Below, piece after piece: positions 1-5,481 of a stretch of 23,872 nt of DNA. The stretch is from NCBI GenBank assembly GCA_023252315.1, contig JAJPEB010000002.1, positions 1 to 23,872 on the forward strand. The letters run 5' to 3'. The stretch is from Candidatus Woesearchaeota archaeon. GTDB lineage: Archaea; Nanobdellota; Nanobdellia; Woesearchaeales; UBA525. The notes beneath the pieces were generated by a model. That model had not been told where the DNA came from. It made no database searches and saw only the letters and a program-made list of their open reading frames with translations. The first letter of the stretch is position 1. Each line of letters starts with the position of its first letter. The position numbers and the translations under genes are program-made.

Positions 1-87
1 GCGAGCGGCAACGGCATCGACGTGTACGTCATCGGCAAGGACGGCTCGGAGAAGGCGGTCTCGAAGGCGATCGAGCCCAAGCTGTAG
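1..87 (+). CDS. psmB: Proteasome subunit beta, C-terminal end (partial)
   Basis: The window opens inside a reading frame whose last 28 residues end at a TAG. The tail reads A-S-G-N-G-I-D-V-Y-V-I, then G-K-D-G, which resembles the last beta strand of archaeal 20S proteasome beta subunits (S-G-[ND]-G-[IV]-D-V-x-V-I-x-K-[DE]-G). The catalytic N-terminal threonine lies upstream of the window. In several euryarchaea psmB directly precedes the FttA/aCPSF1 gene, and the next gene here is exactly that, which supports the call. With so few residues the identification rests partly on this synteny. Confidence 0.68.
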   Translation, partial: ASGNGIDVYVIGKDGSEKAVSKAIEPKL

Positions 88-157
88 GCGCACGCGCGAC
101 GGATTCACGCAATGGACTCACTGCACCTATTGATGATACCACACTTCTAGGGAACCT

Positions 158-2044
158 ATGACAAGCGAAATCACGAAGGAAATCATGAAGCACGTGCCTG
201 AGGGCAAGATCTCGGACGTCGCGTTCGAGGCCGCGAACATCGTGCTCTACACCAAGGACAAGAAGTACCTCAAGGACGACGAGGGCACGGTGCGCAACGC
301 GGTGAACGCGATCAAGAAGCGCGTCGAGCTGCGCCCGGACCCGAGCATCTGCATGGAGCAGGACGCGGCGCGGGAGAGGATCACGGAGATCCTGACCGAG
401 GAGAGCGGCATCGACGAGATCGTGTTCGACCCCGAGCGCAGCCTCGTCTTCATCGAGGCGGAGAACCCGGGCGTCGCGATCGCGAACCGCGGCGCGCTCA
501 TCAGCCGCATCAAGGAGGAGACGTTCTGGATCCCGATCATGCGGCGCAAGCCGCCCATCAAGAGCCAGCTCATCGACAACATCAGGAGCGTGCTCTACGA
601 GAACAGCGAGTACCGGCGCAAGTTCTTCCACAAGACGGGGGAGCGCATCTACAACGGCTGGCTGCGCCAGAAGAAGGAGGAGTGGATCCGCGTCACGTAC
701 CTCGGCTCGGGACGCCAGGTCGGCAGGTCCGCGATCTTCCTGCAGACGCCCGAGTCGCGCATCCTGCTCGACTGCGGCATCGATCCCGCGAGCCAGGAGC
801 AGGCGTACCCCTACCTCGAGGCGCCCGAGTTCCGCATCGAGGAGCTCGACGCGGTCGTGATCGGGCATGCGCACCTCGACCACTGCGGCTTCCTCCCCTA
901 TCTCTTCAAGTTCGGCTACCGCGGCCCCGTCTACTGCACGGAGCCCACGCGCGACATCATGGCGCTCCTCCAGCTCGACCTCATCAAGATCTCGCGCGAC
1001 AAGGACCGCGACGCGATCTACAGCGTGGACGAGGTCAAGGAGGTCGTGAAGCACTGCATCACGCTCGACCTCGAGAGCGTGACGGACATCACGCCCGACG
1101 TGCGCATCACGTTCTACAACGCAGGCCATATCCTCGGGAGCGCCATGGTGCACATCCACGTCGGCAACGGCCTGCACAACATCCTCTACACGGGCGACAT
1201 GAAGTACGCGCGCACGCACATGCTCTCGCCGAGCCACACGCAGTTCCCGCGCCTCGAGACGCTCATGATCGAGAGCACGTACGGCGGCAAGGACAACAAC
1301 CTCGGCGGCAGCGCGGACGACGAGTTCGCGGAGTTCGTGCACCGCACCGTCGAGCGCGGCGGCAAGATCCTCATCCCGACGCTCGGCTCCGGGCGCGCGC
1401 AGGAGATCGTCGTCTTCATCGAGAAGCTCATCCGCGAGAAGAAGCTCCCCGACATCCCGATCTACCTCGACGGCATGCTCTGGGACATCATGGCGATCCA
1501 CACCGCGTACCCCGAGTACCTCAACGCGCAGCTGCGCCAGCGCATCTTCCACAAGGAGGACAACCCGTTCCTGCACGCGAACATCAAGCGCGTGGGCTCG
1601 GGCAAGGAGCGCACGCAGATCATCGAGGACGAGGGCTCGTGCCTGCTCATCGCGACGTCGGGCATGCTCGTGGGCGGCCCGAGCGTCTACTACCTGCAGG
1701 AGCTCGCGTCGGACGCGCGCAACGCGCTCGTGTTCAGCTGCTACCAGGCGGAGGGCACGCTCGGCAGGCTCATCCAGAGCGGGGTCAGCGAGTTCACCGT
1801 GCAGGAGGGCAAGGTAACGCGCGCGATCCCCGTGCGCCTCGAGATCTTCAAGCTCGAGATCTCGGGCCACTCCGACAGGCGCGAGCTCATGAACTTCATC
1901 CGCAACTGCAGCCCGCGCCCGCGCAAGGTCATCATCAACCACGGCGAGGCCTCGCGCTGCCTCGATTTCGGGCGCGCGATCCACCAGACGTACCACATCG
2001 AGTCGGTGTGCCCGAGGAACCTGGACAGCCTCAGGCTGCGGTAG
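158..2044 (+). CDS. fttA: Archaeal transcription termination factor FttA / aCPSF1 (KH-metallo-beta-lactamase-beta-CASP ribonuclease)
   Basis: A 628-residue protein, full length for the family. Residues ~1-140 form the two archaeal KH-like RNA-binding domains. The metallo-beta-lactamase core starts near residue 178, with the zinc motif H237-x-H239-x-D241-H242, H324 (NAGHILGS) and D347 (TGD). The beta-CASP module follows the IESTYGG motif (372-377), with S-G-H571-S-D and N-H595-G-E completing the active site. In archaea this endonuclease and 5'-3' exonuclease cleaves nascent RNA at U-rich 3' ends and terminates transcription (the eukaryotic CPSF73 relative). The ATG at 158 gives the expected KH start. 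It lies 70 nt after the proteasome gene, so the two may be co-transcribed. Nothing looks degraded. Confidence 0.97.
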   Translation: MTSEITKEIMKHVPEGKISDVAFEAANIVLYTKDKKYLKDDEGTVRNAVNAIKKRVELRPDPSICMEQDAARERITEILTEESGIDEIVFDPERSLVFIEAENPGVAIANRGALISRIKEETFWIPIMRRKPPIKSQLIDNIRSVLYENSEYRRKFFHKTGERIYNGWLRQKKEEWIRVTYLGSGRQVGRSAIFLQTPESRILLDCGIDPASQEQAYPYLEAPEFRIEELDAVVIGHAHLDHCGFLPYLFKFGYRGPVYCTEPTRDIMALLQLDLIKISRDKDRDAIYSVDEVKEVVKHCITLDLESVTDITPDVRITFYNAGHILGSAMVHIHVGNGLHNILYTGDMKYARTHMLSPSHTQFPRLETLMIESTYGGKDNNLGGSADDEFAEFVHRTVERGGKILIPTLGSGRAQEIVVFIEKLIREKKLPDIPIYLDGMLWDIMAIHTAYPEYLNAQLRQRIFHKEDNPFLHANIKRVGSGKERTQIIEDEGSCLLIATSGMLVGGPSVYYLQELASDARNALVFSCYQAEGTLGRLIQSGVSEFTVQEGKVTRAIPVRLEIFKLEISGHSDRRELMNFIRNCSPRPRKVIINHGEASRCLDFGRAIHQTYHIESVCPRNLDSLRLR

Positions 2045-2169
2045 CGAGAGGAGCTTACGCTTTCCAGGAGCTGTCTTCGCCCTTTCCGGATTCTGCCGTG
2101 CTTCTGCGGGACTTGTGGCATCGCCTTACGTTCGGAAGATGCGGTAGCATTCGGACGCAGGGCCGAGCG

Positions 2170-3003
2170 CTATACGCGCGAGCCGCCCGCCGTAGACCTG
2201 AGCCGCCGCCACCCGAGCGTGCCCGCGAACGCGAGCACGAGCAGCGCCACGATGGCGCCGCCGACGGGGATGTTGAAGGAGAACGCGAGCAGCGTGCCGA
2301 CGACGACGCTGCACAGCGAGATGCACGTCGCGAGGAGGAGCGTGTGCGCGAACGAGCGCGAGACCTGCAGCGCGCACAGCGCAGGCAGCACGAGCAGCGC
2401 GGACACGAGCAGGATGCCGACCGCGCGCATCGCGACGATGACCGCGCACGCGGTGAGCACGGCGAGCGCGGCCGTGATCCTCTCGACGGGGACGCCCTGC
2501 ACGCGCGCGAGCTCCTCGTTGAACGTGATGAGCACGAGGCGCCGGTACTGCGTCGCGATGAAGACGGCGACGAGCGCGAGCGCCGCGAGGCAGAGCCACA
2601 CGTCGGTCACGCCGAGCGTGAGGATGCTGCCGAAGAGGTAGCTGAAGAGGTCGACCGTGAATCCCTTCGCGACGCCGATGAGGATGATGCCCGTGCTCAG
2701 GCCCGTCGCGATGATGACCGCGATCGCGGCGTCCGCGTACACCTGCGCCCTCGCGACGATGCGCTGCACCCACAGCGAGCCCAGGATCGCGACCACGAGC
2801 GCGGACGCGATGGGCGGCACGCCGAGATAGATGCCGACCGCGAGCCCCCCGAACGCGAGGTGCGCGATGCCCTCGCCGATGAGCGAGAGCCGCCGCAGGA
2901 CGAGGATCGTGCCGAGCAGCGCGCAGCACAGCGCGATCGCGATGCCGCCGAGCAGCGCGCGCTGCAGGAAGCTATAGGTCGCGAGGTCAGTGATGATGGA
3001 CAT
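2170..3003 (-). CDS. znuB: Zinc/manganese-type ABC transporter permease (ABC-3 family)
   Basis: A 277-residue polytopic protein with about eight hydrophobic segments, typical of ZnuB/MntB/AdcB-type permeases that carry a divalent metal ion across the cytoplasmic membrane. The stretch R-R-L-S-L-I-G-E-G-I-A-H-L-A-F-G-G (residues ~37-53) matches the family's conserved region after the first membrane helix. The start is the ATG at 3003, which overlaps the ATPase stop by 17 nt, so the two genes are translationally coupled. It is the last gene of the binding protein-ATPase-permease operon. Beyond its stop, 2045-2169 is a 125-bp gap with fttA converging from the other side; I see no clear hairpin terminator there. 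Metal specificity cannot be read from the permease. Confidence 0.92.
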   Translation of the reverse strand: MSIITDLATYSFLQRALLGGIAIALCCALLGTILVLRRLSLIGEGIAHLAFGGLAVGIYLGVPPIASALVVAILGSLWVQRIVARAQVYADAAIAVIIATGLSTGIILIGVAKGFTVDLFSYLFGSILTLGVTDVWLCLAALALVAVFIATQYRRLVLITFNEELARVQGVPVERITAALAVLTACAVIVAMRAVGILLVSALLVLPALCALQVSRSFAHTLLLATCISLCSVVVGTLLAFSFNIPVGGAIVALLVLAFAGTLGWRRLRSTAGGSRV

Positions 3004-3697
3004 GGCCGAACGCCTCCCCGTACGCCTTCCTGAGCAGCGTGCGCGTGTCCGTCGATTTCCCGAAGTAGCACACGCTCCTGTTGATGCACAGCACGCGCCG
3101 CACGTTCTTCTCGACGACGCCGATGTCGTGCGAGACGACGATGATCGTGATGCCCGACTCGTTGAGGCGCCTGAGCAATGCGTAGAACTTGTGCTGCCCC
3201 TTCGCGTCGACGCCCGCCTCTGGCTCGTCGCACACGAGCAGCCTCGGCTTCCTCAGCAACGCGAGCGCGATGAGCACGCGCTGCTGCTGCCCGCCCGAGA
3301 GCTCGCTGAACTTCTTGCGCAGGTAGGGCTTGATGTCGAGCGAGGAGGCGACGCTTGCGGGATTCTCCCCCTTCTGCAGGGAGAGGATTTCCTCGACGGT
3401 GCCGGGGAAGTTGCGGTCCACGCTGTACTGCTGCGGGATGTACGCGATCGCCCCGAAGTCGGAGAAGCGCTCGCGCGGCGTGCCGAGGACCTCGATCGCG
3501 CCCGTGTCCGGCGAGAGGAGGCCGAGCGCGAGCTTGATGAGCGTCGTCTTCCCCGCGCCGTTGGGCCCGATCACGGCCACGTACTCGCCCTCGGGGATCT
3601 CGAACGAGACGTCGTCGAGCACGCGCTGCTCGCCGTACGAGAACGAGACGTGCGAGAACGCGAGCGCGGCCCCTCCCTTGCCGGTCGCTTTCGCCAT
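2987..3697 (-). CDS. znuC: Zinc/manganese-type ABC transporter ATP-binding protein
   Basis: A 236-residue ABC ATPase that powers the metal importer. Walker A is G-P-N-G-A-G-K-T (44-51), Q-loop glutamines are at 89-90, the signature L-S-G-G-Q-Q-Q-R is at 133-140, Walker B L-L-V-C-D-E-P is at 153-159, and the switch histidine is H190. All catalytic elements are intact. The last residues are histidine-rich (G-H-V-H-H-H), which fits a metal-handling protein. The ATG at 3697 was chosen because it sits 2 nt after the binding-protein stop (TGA-GC-ATG). The reading frame remains open further upstream, but that stretch is only the shadow of the binding-protein gene. Confidence 0.94.
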   Translation of the reverse strand: MAKATGKGGAALAFSHVSFSYGEQRVLDDVSFEIPEGEYVAVIGPNGAGKTTLIKLALGLLSPDTGAIEVLGTPRERFSDFGAIAYIPQQYSVDRNFPGTVEEILSLQKGENPASVASSLDIKPYLRKKFSELSGGQQQRVLIALALLRKPRLLVCDEPEAGVDAKGQHKFYALLRRLNESGITIIVVSHDIGVVEKNVRRVLCINRSVCYFGKSTDTRTLLRKAYGEAFGHVHHH

Positions 3698-3699
3698 GC

Positions 3700-4641
3700 T
3701 CAGGCACACTCCAGCGCCGTGCGCAGCGTCTTGAGGTTGCCGCGCATGAGGCTCAGGTACGTGGCGTTGGGATCGGAGGTGCCCTCGATCGGGTTGAGCT
3801 CGAGCGCCTGCGCGCCGACCTCCTGCGCGATCGTCTGCGCGATGCGCGGGTCGACCAGGTCCTCGTAGAGCACGTACTTGATGCCGTGCCCGCGTGCGGC
3901 GTCGACGAGCAGCTTGATCTGCCCGGGGGTGGGCTCGCTCTCGGGGCCCAGGCCCGCGATCGCGAGCTGCGTGAAGTTGTAATCGCGCCCGAGGTACGCG
4001 AACGCCTCGTGGTTCACGAGCACGGCGCTCTTGTTGCACGCATGCAGGCCCTGCGCGTACTCCTTGTCGAGCGCGTCGAGCTGCGCGACGTAGCGCTGCG
4101 CGTTCGCGTCGTACTCCGCCTTGCGCTCGGGGAAGCGCTCGCCCAGGCCCTGCGCGACGGTGCGCGTCATCTGCTCCATGTTCCGCGGCGAGAGCCAGAT
4201 GTGCGGGTCCTTGCCCGTCTCGGGCTTCTCCGTGCCCGCGGGCGCCACGTCCTCGCCGAGGCGGGGCGCGACGTCGAGCAGCGCGACGCCCTTGCCTGCG
4301 GGGATCACGGTGACGTTGCCGCCCGTGCTCGACGCGAGCGTGTCCTCGAACGCCGCGAACTCGACGCCCACGGTCACGAACGCCTGCGCGCCGTGCAGCG
4401 CGACGATGTCGCTCGGCGTGGCCTCGTAGTCGTGCGGCTCGCTGCCCGCGGGCACGATCGCGCGCACGTCGGCGGTGTCGCCGGCCACGTTCCTCGCGAT
4501 CTCCTCGAGCGGGTAGAACGTCGTGATGATGGTCGGCTTGCCATCGCCTGCCGGCATGCCTGCGTGCTGCGCGCACCCGAGCAGCGAGGCGAGCGAGAGG
4601 GCGACGCATGCGAGCAGGATGGCGCGGGTGTGCGAAGGCAT
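3700..4641 (-). CDS. znuA: Zinc-type ABC transporter substrate-binding lipoprotein (ZnuA/AdcA-like)
   Basis: A 313-residue cluster A-I (cluster 9) metal-binding protein. A basic, hydrophobic N-terminus ends in a lipobox-like L-L-G-C with C23, so it is probably exported and anchored outside the membrane. The metal ligands expected for the family are H70 (E-P-H-D-Y-E), H147 (D-P-H-I-W-L) and H211 (V-N-H-E-A-F). The fourth ligand region reads L-N-P-I-E-G, resembling the AdcA/YcdH subgroup where glutamate (here E286) replaces the aspartate of E. coli ZnuA. Three His plus a carboxylate favours zinc over manganese. The His-rich loop of many ZnuA proteins is missing. It is the first gene of its operon, with a TATA box about 24 nt before the ATG and a divergent NikR-like gene. 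Confidence 0.92.
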   Translation of the reverse strand: MPSHTRAILLACVALSLASLLGCAQHAGMPAGDGKPTIITTFYPLEEIARNVAGDTADVRAIVPAGSEPHDYEATPSDIVALHGAQAFVTVGVEFAAFEDTLASSTGGNVTVIPAGKGVALLDVAPRLGEDVAPAGTEKPETGKDPHIWLSPRNMEQMTRTVAQGLGERFPERKAEYDANAQRYVAQLDALDKEYAQGLHACNKSAVLVNHEAFAYLGRDYNFTQLAIAGLGPESEPTPGQIKLLVDAARGHGIKYVLYEDLVDPRIAQTIAQEVGAQALELNPIEGTSDPNATYLSLMRGNLKTLRTALECA

Positions 4642-4660
4642 GGACAGAGGAAGCTTTACT

Positions 4661-4669
4661 AATATTTAA
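4661..4669 (-). promoter_or_regulatory. TATA box of the metal-transporter operon (leaderless)
   Basis: On the minus strand this reads TTAAATATT, centred about 24 nt before the ATG at 4641. That is the spacing expected for an archaeal TATA box when transcription starts at or next to the start codon. It lies inside an 86-bp AT-rich gap shared with the divergent regulator, so one bound repressor could control both directions. Confidence 0.6.
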
Positions 4670-4697
4670 GGATTTTTTTAATAATATTTCGAAGGAT
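4661..4697 (+). promoter_or_regulatory. Directly repeated possible operator between regulator and transporter
   Basis: AATATTT-AAGGAT (4661-4673) recurs as AATATTT-CG-AAGGAT (4683-4697). The first copy covers the TATA box of the transporter operon, and the second abuts the TATA box of the regulator. Placement over both promoters is what an operator for the adjacent ribbon-helix-helix repressor would need. However, NikR sites are usually inverted rather than direct repeats, and AT-rich DNA repeats easily by chance, so this is inference. Confidence 0.35.
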
Positions 4698-4698
4698 A

Positions 4699-4706
4699 TT
4701 TATAAT
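4699..4706 (+). promoter_or_regulatory. TATA box of the NikR-like gene (leaderless)
   Basis: TTTATAAT is centred about 25-26 nt before the ATG at 4728, with a purine-rich GAAGGA just upstream as a possible BRE. The spacing predicts a leaderless transcript beginning at the start codon. Confidence 0.65.
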
Positions 4707-4727
4707 GGATTAATAACCCCGCAGGCC

Positions 4728-5111
4728 ATGCCGATCGTCAGCCTCTCGCTCACAGAGAACATCCTCTCGCAGATGGACAGGGTGCGCGACGAGATGGGGT
4801 TCTCGGGCCGCAGCGACGCGGTGCGCGCGGGCATCAGGCTGCTCGTCGCCGAGCACGAGCAGCGCAAGGCGCTCAAGGGGACGATCGACGCGACGCTCGT
4901 CGTCGTGCACGAGGAGGGCGCGTCCGACGACGTCGCGCGCGTGCGCCACGAGCACCGCAAGGTCATCCGGACGCAGCTGCACGACCACCTCGACAGCCAC
5001 ATGTGCGTCGAGATCTTCATGCTGCGCGGCGACGCGAGAGAGGTCAGGGGGCTCGCGCAGGAGCTCTCGGCGGCGAAGGGCGTCGCGCGCGCGTCGCTGC
5101 AGGTGCTGTAG
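4728..5111 (+). CDS. nikR: NikR-like ribbon-helix-helix metal-responsive repressor
   Basis: A 127-residue transcriptional regulator. Residues 1-45 form the ribbon-helix-helix DNA-binding domain (M-P-I-V-S-L-S-L strand, then helices containing G-R-S-D-A-V-R). Residues ~52-127 form the ACT-like metal domain that builds the tetramer. The NikR nickel site is complete: H74, H85, H87 and C93 match E. coli NikR H76, H87, H89 and C95 in spacing, within L-H-D-H-L-D-S-H-M-C-V-E-I. NikR represses nickel uptake genes when nickel is bound. Here it is divergent from a zinc-type ABC operon rather than a nickel transporter, so that operon and itself are the likely targets. The ATG at 4728 is favoured because a TATA box lies at the leaderless distance. 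Confidence 0.88.
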   Translation: MPIVSLSLTENILSQMDRVRDEMGFSGRSDAVRAGIRLLVAEHEQRKALKGTIDATLVVVHEEGASDDVARVRHEHRKVIRTQLHDHLDSHMCVEIFMLRGDAREVRGLAQELSAAKGVARASLQVL

Positions 5112-5117
5112 TGCTTG

Positions 5118-5155
5118 AGAAGATTTCCATGTTCTTACTGATTTTCAGATCTTCT
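5118..5155 (+). terminator. Possible hairpin terminator after the NikR-like gene
   Basis: AGAAGAT (5118-5124) can pair with ATCTTCT (5149-5155) around a T-rich 24-nt loop, starting 6 nt after the nikR stop. A 7-bp stem with a long loop is weak. T-rich DNA here could equally act as an FttA-dependent 3' end. Confidence 0.25.
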
Positions 5156-5196
5156 ATGTGGCTTGTAACTGGTGTATTTATTTGTAAACCCATAAG

Positions 5197-5204
5197 TTAT
5201 TTAA
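5197..5204 (+). promoter_or_regulatory. TATA box of the TIR-domain gene
   Basis: TTATTTAA is centred 27 nt before the ATG at 5227, the leaderless spacing seen for other genes in this window. The AT-rich insert therefore carries an archaeal-type promoter of its own. Confidence 0.5.
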
Positions 5205-5226
5205 TCTTAAGACACCTCTGAAGCTA

Positions 5227-5481
5227 ATGTCGCATTTGCCCATCAAGGCATTTCTTTCTCACGCTGGAAGCGATAAAGGATATGTTGAAAAAATTGCTGA
5301 GGAGCTTGGATCACAGAGAGTTTGGTATGATTCGCTATCATTGAATGCTGGAGATGATAATTGGGAAAAAATAAGATCGGGGATTGAATCTGCTCAAGTG
5401 TTTGTTTTTTTATATCGAATCATTCTTTGTCTAAGCTCGCAAAAGAGCATTCAGAACCGTCTTTACTACCTAATGAACTGA
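5227..5481 (+). CDS. TIR domain, N-terminal half (zero-frame product of a frame-changed gene)
   Basis: The ATG-started frame encodes 84 residues. The first 62 are the front half of a TIR domain: strand A with A-F-L-S-H-A-G-S-D, then V-W-Y-D-S, a BB-loop-like G-D-D-N-W-E-K-I and the V-F-V-F-L strand. After codon 62 the frame stops resembling a TIR and ends at 5481. The missing half continues in the -1 frame from 5412, where I-S-N-H-S-L-S and the helix N-E-L-K-Y-A complete the fold. The glutamate of N-E-L (residue 84 of the joined protein) aligns with the catalytic glutamate of NAD-cleaving TIRs such as SARM1, so this short product alone cannot be an active NADase. The joined protein would have 913 residues. 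The gene starts 115 bp after nikR, has AT-rich codon use unlike its neighbours, and looks acquired. Confidence 0.72.
   Translation: MSHLPIKAFLSHAGSDKGYVEKIAEELGSQRVWYDSLSLNAGDDNWEKIRSGIESAQVFVFLYRIILCLSSQKSIQNRLYYLMN
5406..5412 (+). other. Candidate -1 frameshift site U UUU UUA in the TIR gene
   Basis: In the zero frame the codons are GTT-TTT-TTA, so T-TTT-TTA has the canonical X-XXY-YYZ phasing; it is the same heptamer as the HIV-1 gag-pol site. A -1 slip makes the next codon ATA (5412-5414) and gives V-F-V-F-L-I-S-N-H-S, a textbook TIR strand D and following loop. The only nearby stem I see is GCTC/GAGC (5435-5438 with 5445-5448), which is weak as a stimulator. The T7 run (5405-5411) could instead be a one-base deletion, a phase-variable tract or an assembly error. 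Confidence 0.55.

Noticed and set aside
29..1996. A 655-codon open frame on the minus strand opposite fttA
   Set aside because: It is a mirror of the GC-rich fttA codons: composed almost only of A, R, D, E, V and L with no domain pattern, and fttA is unmistakable on the plus strand.
682..3033. A 783-codon plus-strand frame running from within fttA across the permease gene
   Set aside because: Low-complexity R/H/P/D-rich translation, overlapping two well-supported genes on different strands; a GC-rich shadow frame.
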